Made by a program: the position numbers and the translations under genes | Shown here: positions 23,001 through 38,246 of the stretch, piece by piece | Position numbering within the stretch: the first letter of the stretch is position 1 | How the letters are laid out: the number at the start of each line of letters is the position of its first letter | Assembly (NCBI RefSeq): GCF_037176765.1 | Contig: NC_090022.1 | Location: forward strand, 76,447,209 to 76,511,208 | Direction of reading: 5' to 3' | DNA from: Anolis sagrei | Lineage: Eukaryota > Chordata > Lepidosauria > Squamata > Anolidae | DNA: 64,000 nt | The notes under the pieces: generated by a model | Told to the model about the DNA's origin: nothing | Databases searched by the model: none | Seen by the model: the letters and a program-made list of their open reading frames with translations, nothing else

Positions 23001-25711
23001 ACAGATTTGCCTAACTGAACAACTGAGTTGTCTGCAAAATCTAGATTGCCATAGAAGGAGAAAGCCGAGAGTGGGAAATAGAGAAACTTAGCAGTCAAGG
23101 GAAAGAACACAGTACTTTACTAAGGACTTACTTCAGGATGCTTGTTTTCATTTCAAAGTATCAAACAGCTATATAATAGGATCTTAGAATAATAAGAGTT
23201 GTAAGGGACAATATGGGCCATCTAGTCCAACCCCTTGTGATGCAGGGAAAACACAATCAAAGTACCCAGATGGATGGCCATCCGGCCTCTGTTTAAAAGC
23301 TTCCAAGTAAGGAGCTTCCACCACTCTCTGAGGCAGAGAGTTCCATGGCTGAACACCTCTTACAGTCAGGAAGTTCTTGCTAATGTTCAGATGTAATATT
23401 CTTTCCTGTAACTTGAACCCATTGCTCCAAGTCCTAGTTTCTAGGGCGGCCGAAAACAAGCCTGCTCCCTCTTCCTTATGACTTCCTTTCACATATTTAT
23501 ACATGTCTCCATGTCTCCTCTCAATCTTCCGCAGGCTAAACATCCCTAACTCTTTAAAGCACTCCCCATTGGGCATGGTCTCCAGACCTTTGATCATTTT
23601 AGTTGTCCTTCTCTGGACACCTTTCAGCTTGTCAAAATCTCTTTTAAACTTTGGTGCCCGGAATTGGACAAAGTATTCCAGGTGAGGTCTAATCAAAGCA
23701 GAATTGAGAGGTGCATTCCCTCTATCTAGACACCATGCTCGTTTCGGTGCAGCCCAAAATCTTATTGGCTTTTTTGCTGCTGCACCACACTTCTGGCTCA
23801 TGTTCAACTTGTGGTCCACAAAGATCTTTTTCACATGGAGTGTTGTCGAGCCAGGCATAATCCATTCTGTATCTTTGCATTTCATAGTTTCTGCTTAAGT
23901 GTAGTATCTTACATTTGTTCTTGCTGAAATTCATTTTGTTAGTTTTGGCCCAGCTGTCTAATCTGTTAAGGTCATTTTGAATTGATCCTGTCCTCTGGAG
24001 TATTCACTATTTCTCCTAATTTGGTGTAATCTGCAAACTTATTAAGCATGCCCTCTAAACCTTCATCCAAGTCATTAATAAAATGTTGACCAATACTGGG
24101 CCCAGGACCAAACCTTGTGGCACTCCTCTAGTTATTTTTTCCAGGATGAAGTGGAACAATAGATGAGCACTCTTTGGGTTCAGGCCTCCACTGATATTTT
24201 GACAAAGTGGCTGCATTTTAAAAATCCAAGATCTGATATCCTGCACTTTGTGACACATATGGGGTGAATGTATCCTGATAAATCTGCCTTACATTGTTGT
24301 TGTTTGTTTAGTCGTTTCTGACTCTTCGTGACTTCATGGACCAGTCCACACCAGAGCTCCCTGTCAGCCGTCACCACCCCCAGCTCCTTCAAGGTCAATC
24401 CAGTCACTTCAAGGATACCAACCATCCATCCATCTTGCCTTTGGTTGGCCCCTCTTCCTTTTTCCTTCCATTTTCCCCAGCATAATTGTCTTCTCTAAGC
24501 TTTCCTTTCTTCTCATGATGTGGCCAAAGTACTTCATTTTGGCCTCTACTATTCTTCCCTCCAATGAGCAGTCAGGCTTTATTTCTTGAAGTATGGACTG
24601 GTTGGATCTTCTTGCTATCCAAAGGCACTCTCAGAATTTTCTTCCAACACCACAGTTCAAAAGCATCCATTTGTCAGGGGTGATTTGAATGCAATATTCC
24701 TGCTTCTTGGCAGGGGGTTGGACTGGATGGCCCAAGAGGTCTCTTCCAACTCTTTGATTCTATGATTCCTTCGCTCAGCCTTCCCTAAGGTCCAGCTCTC
24801 ACATCCGTAGGTTACTACGGGGAATATCATTGCTTTAACTATGCGGATCTTTGTTGCCAGTGTGATGTCTCTATTCTTCACTATTTTATCAAGATTTTTC
24901 ATGGCTCTCCTCCCAAGAAGTAAGCGTCTCCTGATTTCCTGGCTGCAGTCTGCAGTAATCTTTCCACCTAGAAATACAAAGTCTGTAACTGCCTCCACGT
25001 TTTCTCCTTCTATTTCCCAGTTGTCAATCATTCTTGTTGCCATAATCTTGGTTTTTTTTTATATGTTTAACTGCAACCCAGCTTTTGTGCTTTCTTCTTT
25101 CACCTGCCTTACATTATATAGGGCTTATGTAGTGTAACATAAGTGTAACTTATGTAGTGTAACATTTTACGACACTAAAATATACTTCCCTAGTCACAAA
25201 TAAAAGGTTGAATGAAAGATGCTTTTGGAGTCTATGCAACCACACCTCTGTAATCCTTATGGCTCTGCCCCACCCTACAGCAATCTCTGTTGGGAAGAAA
25301 CCTACATCCAAAACTCAGCTGCAGAAGTTGATCTCATGTAACTACAAGGGACTTTCCTCTGATGCTGTGAATGCCAATCAGTCAGAGCACCCAAGCAGCC
25401 TGGAACAGTTCAGCAGTATCTTTTCCCCACACCTAAAGAAACAATCTAAGCCTCTGAAAGAGGAGAGGAACCTGGAGGCGGCAGGTATATCTATGGAGGC
25501 TTGGCAAGCATCTCTTCCTCCCCTCCATGTTGCAGGGCCCAGCCACCTCCCTCCACGGGCACAGACCCTCCACCTTTCCACCGTGAGCCTCCAGCAAACC
25601 ACCACCAGCTCCTCCACAACCAGTTTTGTGCCTGGTCACCTCCACAGATGCCGGATGAGGCTACATAGGAGCTACCAATTTTGTCGTAGGTGTTTGGGCC
25701 TTGGTTCCTGA
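17032..25711 (+). CDS. Rab11 family-interacting protein (class I)-like, C2 domain, no visible Rab-binding domain, about 381 aa
   Basis: Proposed exons: 17032-17081, 18997-19347, 21707-21917, 22242-22344 and 25281-25711, all with GT-AG sites and matching phases. Residues about 25-145 form a C2 domain of the class I Rab11-FIP type (WHPTHLRLIVIRACSLRPKG, NPYVVIQLQKQKFRTSV, LTVMHHSL, FLGRVVLPL). The exon 3 start (WFVLQSRPGKKEKLRGKLQL) is the diagnostic FIP segment after the C2 domain. In FIP1, FIP2 and FIP5 the C2 domain binds phospholipids and a C-terminal coiled coil binds Rab11 on recycling endosomes. Here the last exon is Ser/His-rich and ends with no ELEDYIDNLLVR-like helix. A donor-like GTATAT at 25486 would allow other 3' exons, but none was found before 27700. 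Exon 1 is the least certain: it rests on the GC-box promoter and a perfect phase match. Confidence 0.7.
17325..17712. repeat. Palindromic MITE (family F3), split by a hAT MITE
   Basis: The left arm (to 17383: GGCACCACTTTATCTGGCATGG) and right arm (from 17567: GTAGTTTGGTGAGGCACC, AAACTGCATTAATTCC) belong to one F3 element. They are separated by the insertion at 17384-17558. Confidence 0.65.
17384..17558. mobile_element. hAT-type MITE (family F2) in intron 1
   Basis: Ends CAGGCATGGTCAAACTTGGG and its complement; flanked by GTCTAGTA / CTCTAGTA (7 of 8). The whole element is one long hairpin, with CCCTCAGGCGCTTAAGCAGC / GCTGAGGGGGAAAAGG at its centre. Confidence 0.85.
18026..18900 (-). repeat. 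CR1-derived tandem array, about 184-bp units
   Basis: A CR1 3' segment (minus strand) is repeated head to tail. The motif TTGGAC following TTCTTTCCTAC recurs at 18171, 18355 and 18539, exactly 184 bp apart. A shorter first unit precedes the array, and a last unit is broken by an L2-like 3' end (about 18645-18830, with (AAATA)n tail) before resuming at 18831. Intron 1 of the Rab11-FIP-like gene. Confidence 0.8.
19598..20038. mobile_element. hAT-type MITE (family F4b) in intron 2
   Basis: Starts CAGCGGTTTCCAACC and ends GGTTGGAAGCCACTG. It is flanked by CTTTAAAC / CTTTAAAT, an 8-bp duplication with one change. Sister copy at 11714-12144. Confidence 0.85.
20861..21006. repeat. Palindromic MITE (family F4)
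   Basis: GGCCCCTTCCACACAGTTG at the left; CTATGTGGAAGGGCCC at the right; inner complementary TTTGAACTGG / CCAGTTGAAA arms. Confidence 0.75.
23165..24290 (-). mobile_element. CR1 LINE, about 1.1 kb of RT end
   Basis: On the minus strand CR1 RT motifs appear in order: GVPQGLVLGPVLVNI (about 24110), MNFSKNKCKILHLSRN (about 23930), IRPHLEYFVQF, LKGVQRRTTKMIKGLE, LNISKNFLTVRGVQPWNSLP. A frame of 233 codons survives (23184-23885), but upstream parts are in other frames, so it is a degenerate 5'-truncated copy. Intron 4 of the Rab11-FIP-like gene. Confidence 0.9.
24295..25110 (-). mobile_element. RTE-BovB LINE fragment interrupted by CR1
   Basis: The minus frame gives BovB RT: IDNWEIEGENVEAVTDFVFL, QEIRRRLLLGRRAMKNLDKI, MIFPVVTYGCESWT. 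The frame then breaks at KAERR, where a plus-strand CR1 3' end (about 24664-24769) has inserted, and resumes to the BovB 3' end (LKELGVVTADRELW, VHEVTKSQKRLN). Confidence 0.9.
24664..24769 (+). mobile_element. CR1 3' end inserted in BovB
   Basis: GGGGTTGGACTGGATGGCCC, then CTTCCAACTC, ending TTTGATTCTATGATTC, the CR1 terminal repeat. It splits the BovB reading frame, so it is younger than that copy. Confidence 0.85.
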
Positions 25712-26539
25712 AGCTGGCGTGTTACTTTTGCCTCTGTCTTCCTTTGTGAAAAAGATTTACTTTATAAATGCTTTATATTCAGACAATGTGTGTGTGTAGA
25801 GTTGTTTTTTGCGGGGAGGCGGTTGGAACTTAGCAACGTCTGACAAGAGCAAAGCTAATAGTAGTTTAGGAGGATGGGTTTAGTTCAGGATTATGGAATC
25901 CAGGCTGAGAATGTTATGGTTTTAATCCAGCACTGCACTAGGAGATCAGCCTTTCTTTTTCCCAACTCAACCTACTTGGGGGAGGGCGACTGGCTCTTCC
26001 TTGTTTTACTGATTCAAATAGCTCTACCAGGATGGCATGGGTGAATTTCACTTATAGGGGCTGGAAAAAGGGGGAAGATACAGTACTGGATAATTTGGTG
26101 TTACAGTACTCCCTCTGTATCCATGCCTCTACATCCACAGATTCAACCAACCGCAGACTGATCATATACGTGGTTGAATCTAACCACAGAAATAATAAGA
26201 AAAATATAATATTTGAGTATTTTTTTTACAAAAATAGTTTTAAAATATGCAAAAATCAAACAAACAAGCAATGCAAGATATCTAATCTCTCCCCCATTCT
26301 TGCTAGCCTTGTGGGTATCAAGGCAGAAGTTCTTCTGTGGTGTTCCCTGCTGTGGGAGGCAGAAGTTTTCACACTATGGCTATTTTTGGTGCACATGGGG
26401 ATGGTGAATAGAAGGGATCAGGTGGCAAGGGGAAGAGGAAAGGGGGACTGATTGTCAGAGTGGGTAAGGGAGGCTGAAATGCGCACACAGTGACAGCTGG
26501 CTTCTGAGTGCTATCAAGCTCCCTTCTCATCCCTATCTA
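25712..26539. other. Region after the Rab11-FIP-like stop
   Basis: Searched by eye for a Rab11-binding coiled-coil exon; none found. A TTTATAAATGCTTTATATT element at about 25760 could serve as a weak poly-A signal. No canonical AATAAA is close by. Confidence 0.5.
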
Positions 26540-27069
26540 CAGGGTGAGGCAGCATAACTTCCTTTTTTTAGAATGCGCACCGTCGGTTGAAGACGTAGCG
26601 GAGCGCTAGTGGTCTTGTTCGAGAGGCGGGAGTATAAAGTTTTGTCCTGACACAGTTCAGTCGCCATCATGCGTTGGAACAGTGAGGAGCGTACTTTTGC
26701 CGTTGAGACCTACTTTTCGAGCGGATTTGGAGTGGCCGGCCCGCTCTCCAGATTTGGCCCCTTGTGATTTTTTTCTATGGGGTTTTTCAAATCCCGTGTT
26801 TATGTGAACCGTCCAAGGACCCTACAAGATTTGAAGACCAACATCCAGGAAGAAATTGCCAACTTGCTATGCTGGCAAGAGTCATGACAAACGCCAGAAA
26901 TCGGTTTGCTGTGTATGGAGAATGGGGGACGTCACCTACCTAATTTGATCTTCAAAACTACGTAAAATAAAACTTTTAAGTATGCGCCTACATTATTAAT
27001 TTTTTTTCTGATTCATACAATGGGTTTTATTAAGTTTTGAAAAAAGGCAAGTTATGCTGCCTCACCCTG
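26540..27069 (+). mobile_element. mariner-like non-autonomous transposon, copy 2
   Basis: TA-flanked, ends CAGGGTGAGGCAGCATAACT and its complement. Retains the transposase N-terminus (MRWNSEERTFAVETYFSSGF) joined to a C-terminal portion (KSRVYVNRPRTLQDLKTN, then MENGGRHLPNLIFKTT). The central catalytic region is deleted. Same junction as the copy at 56654-57189. Confidence 0.85.
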
Positions 27070-27384
27070 TACAAAGGATTTGAGCATCCACATTTTGGTG
27101 ATTTGTGGGGGTTCTGAAATGAATCCCTCAGGGAGAGAGAGGTCCCACTGTACTTGTAGTGGTGTGCTTATCTGTGTGGCACAGAAGAGCCTTGCTGGAT
27201 GAGACCAAGGCCCATGTGTGGAATTTAGCATTCCATTCACACCAGTTGTCTGCGGGAGATGTTAATGGGCCCCTCAATCTCAAAATCTCTAGCAGGTGAT
27301 ATTGAGAGCATATTGCTTCAGACTGTGCAATGACAATCGGAATGGCCACGGTGTACGATTTTTGGATCACGTAATTTTGATATT

Positions 27385-27597
27385 TATTCTAGGATGTTTT
27401 CAATGCTTCGTCTTAATGACGTTTATGTCTTATATTTAATGGTTTTACTGATTTTAATTTAAAGTTATATGTTAGTGTTTAGTTATTATGTTTTTTTCTA
27501 TCTACATGTATGTTGGCATTGAATGTAAATCGCCTTGATTCCCCCCCTGGAGTGAGAAAGGCAATATATAAATATAGTAAATAAATAAATACTGAAA
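27385..27597 (+). mobile_element. L2-like LINE 3' end
   Basis: TGTAAATCGCCTTGATTCC..GGAGTGAGAAAGGCAATATATAAATA, then AAATAAATAAATA: the L2-type 3' signature. Confidence 0.55.
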
Positions 27598-27741
27598 GCG
27601 ACATATAATTATCTAGATCTATGCAGTTCCCTTTTAAAGACATCCAAATTGACAGACATTGCTACAACATGTGACAGTAAATTCAGAAATGCCATTCATT
27701 CCAACTGCAGTATTCCTGCAGCATTCATTCATGTTCTTGGC

Positions 27742-27747
27742 TTTATT
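27742..27747 (-). terminator. B4GALT7: Poly-A signal of B4GALT7 (AATAAA)
   Basis: AATAAAGCC on the minus strand, about 705 nt beyond the B4GALT7 stop, in non-repetitive DNA. Cleavage would fall near 27725. Inferred from the hexamer and position. Confidence 0.5.
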
Positions 27748-28452
27748 GCGATGATCCAACAGCTTTTACAGCCCCAGAAGCCCCAGCAATAAAATTCTTG
27801 TTCATGATGGGTTTCGATGAGGTGGTTCCAGATAATATTCTTAAAGACGAGAGAGCAAGGTGTTCATTGTCTTAGTAAGACACCCTCTCCCCTCAGAGGA
27901 AGAGTCGGGGGCACATATGGGCTTCACAGCAGCAGATGCTTATGCATATTTATCATGAAAAGCAAAGTTCAAAGAAACTAACCAGACATCAAGTCCTGCA
28001 TGTATTAAAATGGCAAAGAACTTGGAGAGGTCTACAACTCTAGCTCTTCCATACCATTTGGGTACTGGAGCCTCTGGTAGGCGGAGAGAAAAAGCTGGTA
28101 GTAATGATCTTGATTCTTAAATTACCTTCAGTTTTTTGAAATGCAGGTAGTTGAGATACCATTCCTCTGTGTGGCAGGCAGGCTGAGCAAGGACTCAGCC
28201 CATTTGACCTTGCCAATGCCTTTACATTCATAGTGACATGGAAAAAGGCAGCATTGTGCAAGTGCCTGTCAATGGATGTGGACTTTCAGCCCTTTTCTTT
28301 CAACCATCTGTCTCACGGACACCCAGTGCTGTGCTCTTGATTCCTACAGAAGGGTCTGCCTCCAGCGAGTCCAGCTGAAGTGCTGAAGACCAGCTGCTGC
28401 TTCTGCTTCCACTTCTGCAGCAATAGATTAGGCAGTCTGTGCAGGAAGTAGT

Positions 28453-34304
<5,852 letters not shown>

Positions 34305-34554
34305 TGCGGGTTTGCGCCGGGAGGGAAACATCCCGCTTCTTGGCCGGCTGGGCTCCCCGCCCGAGACACGCTGGCGAAGGCACATCTGGTCCGCCAGAGA
34401 AACGTTCCCTCCAGAAACGCGCGCCTCGCTTAAGCGTTCCGCCCAACTCTTGTTCCCGAGCGAAGGCGAAGAGAGAGCTTCAAGACCTTGTTGGGAGGCT
34501 GTAACGTAGTGTATTCCGATCTGGGCGGGGTTAAACTCAAAATAAGTCCACTAA

Positions 34555-34858
34555 AGGTATATCTACACCAGACACGGGCAAAGTTCGGCCCTCCAGGTGT
34601 TTTGGACTACAACTCCCACAATTCCTAACAGCCGGTAGTTTGCCCATGTCTGATCTACATTGTAGAATTAACACAATTTTATAACACTTGTACTCCATGG
34701 CTCAAGGCTATGGAATAATGGGATTTGTAGTTTGGTGAGGTACCAGCAGTCTTGGCCAGAGAAGGCTCAAAACTACAGCTCCCATGATTCCATAGTATGA
34801 ACCCATGGCAACTGAAGTGGTGTCAAAGCGCATTCATTCTCCAGTGGAGAAGCACTCT
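34555..34858. repeat. Palindromic MITE (family F3) with hAT insertion
   Basis: TGTAGAATTAACACAATTTT..GGGATTTGTAGTTTGGTGAGG on the left half mirrors CTACAGCTCCCATGATTCC..GTGGTGTCAAAG on the right half. A family F2 hAT element (34569-34652) sits in its left terminus. Confidence 0.7.
34569..34652. mobile_element. hAT-type MITE (family F2), short form
   Basis: CAGACACGGGCAAAGTTCGG to TTTGCCCATGTCTG, flanked by ATCTACAC / ATCTACAT. Confidence 0.85.
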
Positions 34859-34915
34859 AAGTTTGGGCAGTGTATTTAAAAAAATCAGTCAAGTAAAGTC
34901 TTGGATGCATTAACT

Positions 34916-35271
34916 CAGGGGTCCTCAAACTAAGGCCCGGGGCCCGGATACAGCCCTCCAAGGTCATTTACCCGGCCCTCGCTCAGGGTCAACCTAAATC
35001 TGAAACTTTAAAGCACACAACAACAACAACAACAATCCTATCTCATCAGCCAAAAGCAGGCCCACACTTCCCATTGAAATACTAATAAGTTTATATTGGT
35101 TAAAATTGTTCATTTTAATTATTGTATTGTTTTAGGTGTTTTGCACTACAAATAAGATATGTGCAGTGTGCATAGGAATTCATTCATTTTTTCCCTAAAT
35201 TATAATCTGGCCCTCCAACAGTTTGAGGGAGTGTGACCTGGCCCTTGGTTTAAAAAGTTTGTGGACCCCTG
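34916..35271. mobile_element. hAT-type MITE (family F5)
   Basis: CAGGGGTCCTCAAACTAAGG to TTTGTGGACCCCTG, with a perfect 8-bp duplication CATTAACT at 34908-34915 and 35272-35279. Contains ACAACAACAACAATCCTA and CTGGCCCTCCAACAGTTTG as in the copy at 52762-53093. Confidence 0.9.
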
Positions 35272-35548
35272 CATTAACTCAAGAAATGCCACAGCCATTT
35301 GGGTACAGCAATACAGGCCTTTCTGCACTATGGTTAAAGTTGAGGATCTTATGTGCACCCCCCGCCCCACCAATTAAGTTGGTTTTGACTTAATGAAAAC
35401 TAGTACTCATTATTAGAGGGAAAGCCCATCTTTAATAATTTCTCTCGTTTTGGAGTAACAGTAGCAACCACAACTAAAACCAGCTCAAAAAATAAACATG
35501 TTCCCTGCATGAAATCTGTCCTCACACCTACGACGTTTTACTCTACCA

Positions 35549-35679
35549 CACTGGTTCCCACCATGTGGGTCCCCAGGTGTCTTGGCCTACAACTCCCAGA
35601 AATCCCACTTTACCAGCTGTTACGATTTCTGGGTGTTGGAGGTCAAAACGTCTGGGGACCCACAGGTTGCGACCCACTG
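35549..35679. mobile_element. hAT-type MITE (family F1)
   Basis: CACTGGTTCCCACCATGTGG to CCACAGGTTGCGACCCACTG, with perfect 8-bp duplication CTCTACCA (35541-35548 and 35680-35687). Confidence 0.9.
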
Positions 35680-35970
35680 CTCTACCACTTAAGCTTAGAC
35701 TCCTCCTTTTTAAACTTATCACCCAATTAAACTTTCAGCCATAGGTGATCCCAGCAGCAGTAATCTTCAACTGGACATTTGGTGGCACCAGCCCAAACAC
35801 CTGGCATTTGCTACGTTTAACACCCCATATGCCTTATCTCCCATTCTAATAAGCGGCATTTATCCATCTAGTACAGGAATCCATCAGAACCTGTTTAGAA
35901 AGATCCCCTCACAGGGCGCGTGTAGGAACCACATTGTCTTCAAAGAACTTATCACACACTTAAAGGTATT

Positions 35971-36228
35971 GTGGAGCCCCCGGTGGCACAGTGGGTTAAA
36001 CCCCTGTGCCGGCAGGACTGAAGACCGACAGGTTGCAGGTTCAAATCCGGGGAGAGGCGAATGAGCTCCCTCTATCAGCTCCAGCTCCTCATGCGGGGAC
36101 ATGAGAGAAGCCTCCCACAGGATGATAAAAACATCAAATCATTTGGGCGTCCCCTGGGCAACGTCCTTGCAGACGGCCAATTCTCTCACACCAGAAGCGA
36201 CTCCTGACACGACAAAAAACAAAACAAA
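35971..36228 (+). mobile_element. Sauria-type tRNA-derived SINE, full length
   Basis: Has a tRNA-like head (GGTGGCACAGTGGGTTAAAC A box, GGTTCAAATCC B box), the conserved body (GAGAAGCCTCCCACAGGATG; CCCTGGGCAACGTCCTTGCA; TCTCACACCAGAAGCGACT) and an A-rich tail. Flanked by a perfect 13-bp duplication ACTTAAAGGTATT (35958-35970, 36229-36241), so this is a relatively recent insertion. Copied by LINE machinery; BovB is the accepted partner of this family. Confidence 0.92.
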
Positions 36229-36241
36229 ACTTAAAGGTATT

Positions 36242-37740
36242 ATTCTAGACAAGTTGAGGAAGTTTCATGTGCTAGATGAATACTCCGTAATTTTATCAAC
36301 AAACTCATTTTATTACTCTTCCCTCAAGACGTTATCATGAATGAAGTTCTGGCCCTTAGACTTGCCATATGAAAATTGGACATGGTTTCCAATCTTGTTT
36401 TTGGCGCATTTGGCCATCCCCAACTGTCCCACCACTTAATTTTGTTAATCCAGTTACAAAGTTCACTCATTACACAAGTGAGTCTTCAGAGTCATTTTAG
36501 AAATTGATGGATGGTGCCATATGAGTTACAGGTCTCCACTGCAATCAAGAAATAATTATATATTCTGCAAATACAATGTTTTCTTTTCATATGTAATGAA
36601 GTGGATATACAATCTTTCCCCCCCTTTAATCTTCTTGGAGAAAAAAAACTCCAGAGATGTTTCAGATCTGTTGTACAGAAAAAGAAAAAGACACAAACAG
36701 TGGTATCATGACAGGGTAAGCATGGAAATGCTATAACTTCAGCGAGTTTTTCCTCCAGAAATAGATAGAAAACATGGGAATGCAGCACACCACTGCTCCA
36801 CAATCTTATTTAGCATTGATGCATTGCTTATATATATGAAAAAGACAATGGAAATTAGGAACAGACCCTTTAATTCAATCCTCAACAAACAACAGGCAGG
36901 TTCAAATGCAGTAACTCCATTTGGGAATGAGCCACCATACTCAATTCCTAGTCCCACCCTCTGCATATATAGATTTGGTGCTTATATCCTGACCTGCCAA
37001 ACTCATTTCCCATGACTTTAAAATAGAAAATTAGAACTCATCAACACTGCTTGTCAAGATCCAAAACTGAACAAGCCAATACATAAGATTACAAGCTGTG
37101 TGCTGAAGTGAAGGAGGAAGATCGAACCAGACAGCTCATTCTTTGGCTAGTAAAAAATGGCTTATTGGCTCAATACTGTTGCCTGAAGTGAGCCAAACTT
37201 TTCTGTCCTTCCCCGCTCAAACAACAACTATAAATTTAGATGGTGGAAACCACAAATGGGGATGTTTCCACAGTATATTATCTTTAAGAAAGGTAATATA
37301 CTTTCACTGGTGGGGCTTACTTCCAAATAAGGTAACGTTCATGGAGTGGCAGGAAATAATATTAAGTCATGTATTTTTGCTATAAGAGCAGCAGCATTGC
37401 AGAACCAAATTTGCAACTGCTTATAAAATAATTTAAAAAACAAAATGTAATTGCTGATTTCTCAGAAAAATAGTAGCTGCCGTATACAGGAAAATCAAAT
37501 TTAATTCTAAAAAGCTACAAGAAGAAGATAAGTGGAAAGCCAGACAAATCCCAGTACTTAGCTATCCCCGATTAGTGGCTGAGCAATCCTCAATTTACCT
37601 TCCCCTCAACAACACACACACACTCAAAGTCACTTAGAAATAGTCCCCAGTATTGCTCCTCTAATTCCACAGCAGAGCATCCCCAAATCATTCTATGTCG
37701 ATATTCACATATACAAGGAGAGAAGTAGGCACAGCCTCCC
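36242..37740. other. Intergenic stretch between B4GALT7 and TMED9
   Basis: About 1.5 kb of AT-rich DNA with only short frames. No repeat boundary or conserved exon was recognised. The end nearest 37740 abuts the TMED9 3' UTR. Confidence 0.5.
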
Positions 37741-37747
37741 ATTTTTT

Positions 37748-37753
37748 TTTATT
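37748..37753 (-). terminator. TMED9: Possible poly-A signal of TMED9
   Basis: AATAAA on the minus strand in GTGGTGAATAAAAAAAAATG, about 490 nt beyond the TMED9 stop. Confidence 0.4.
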
Positions 37754-38246
37754 CACCACTTGCCTCCTAAGCAATATATTGGTAACATCAACGGGCTGGA
37801 ATTACACAGCAGGGCACATAACTGGCAGAAGTTCCTTGGCTTTGACATTTGTCATACTGGGTTAGAGAGAGTGTCCTGCGTGCCCTTCAGAGAAGAGTCT
37901 GATTTCAAGAAAGAAGACTCTCAAGGAGGAAAAAGGGCTGAACATACAGCTCCCGGCCCTGCACGTTCCACGTACATTGTTAGGGGTGGTCAGAGGCAGC
38001 TGGGACAGGCTGGTTTTGATTCTCTGGAGGGAACCATGTCTGATGAGGCCAACGCTCTGCACTCGAATCACAGCAGGCCAGGATGTTGAGTAGGAAGAAG
38101 GAGGGGCAGAGAGAGGTAGATGACCCTGAATGCGGCCAAGAGCCAGTCTGGTGGAAAGAATGACTGAGGGAACAGTGCAGAGAATCAGAAGTACTGGAAA
38201 CTGCTCCTGCAGGAAATGTCGGCCATTTGCTGAGGCCACCCCTTTC

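Noticed and set aside
23184-23885. 233-codon minus frame as a host gene
   Set aside because: Its sequence is CR1 reverse-transcriptase C-terminus and it ends at a CR1 3' end.
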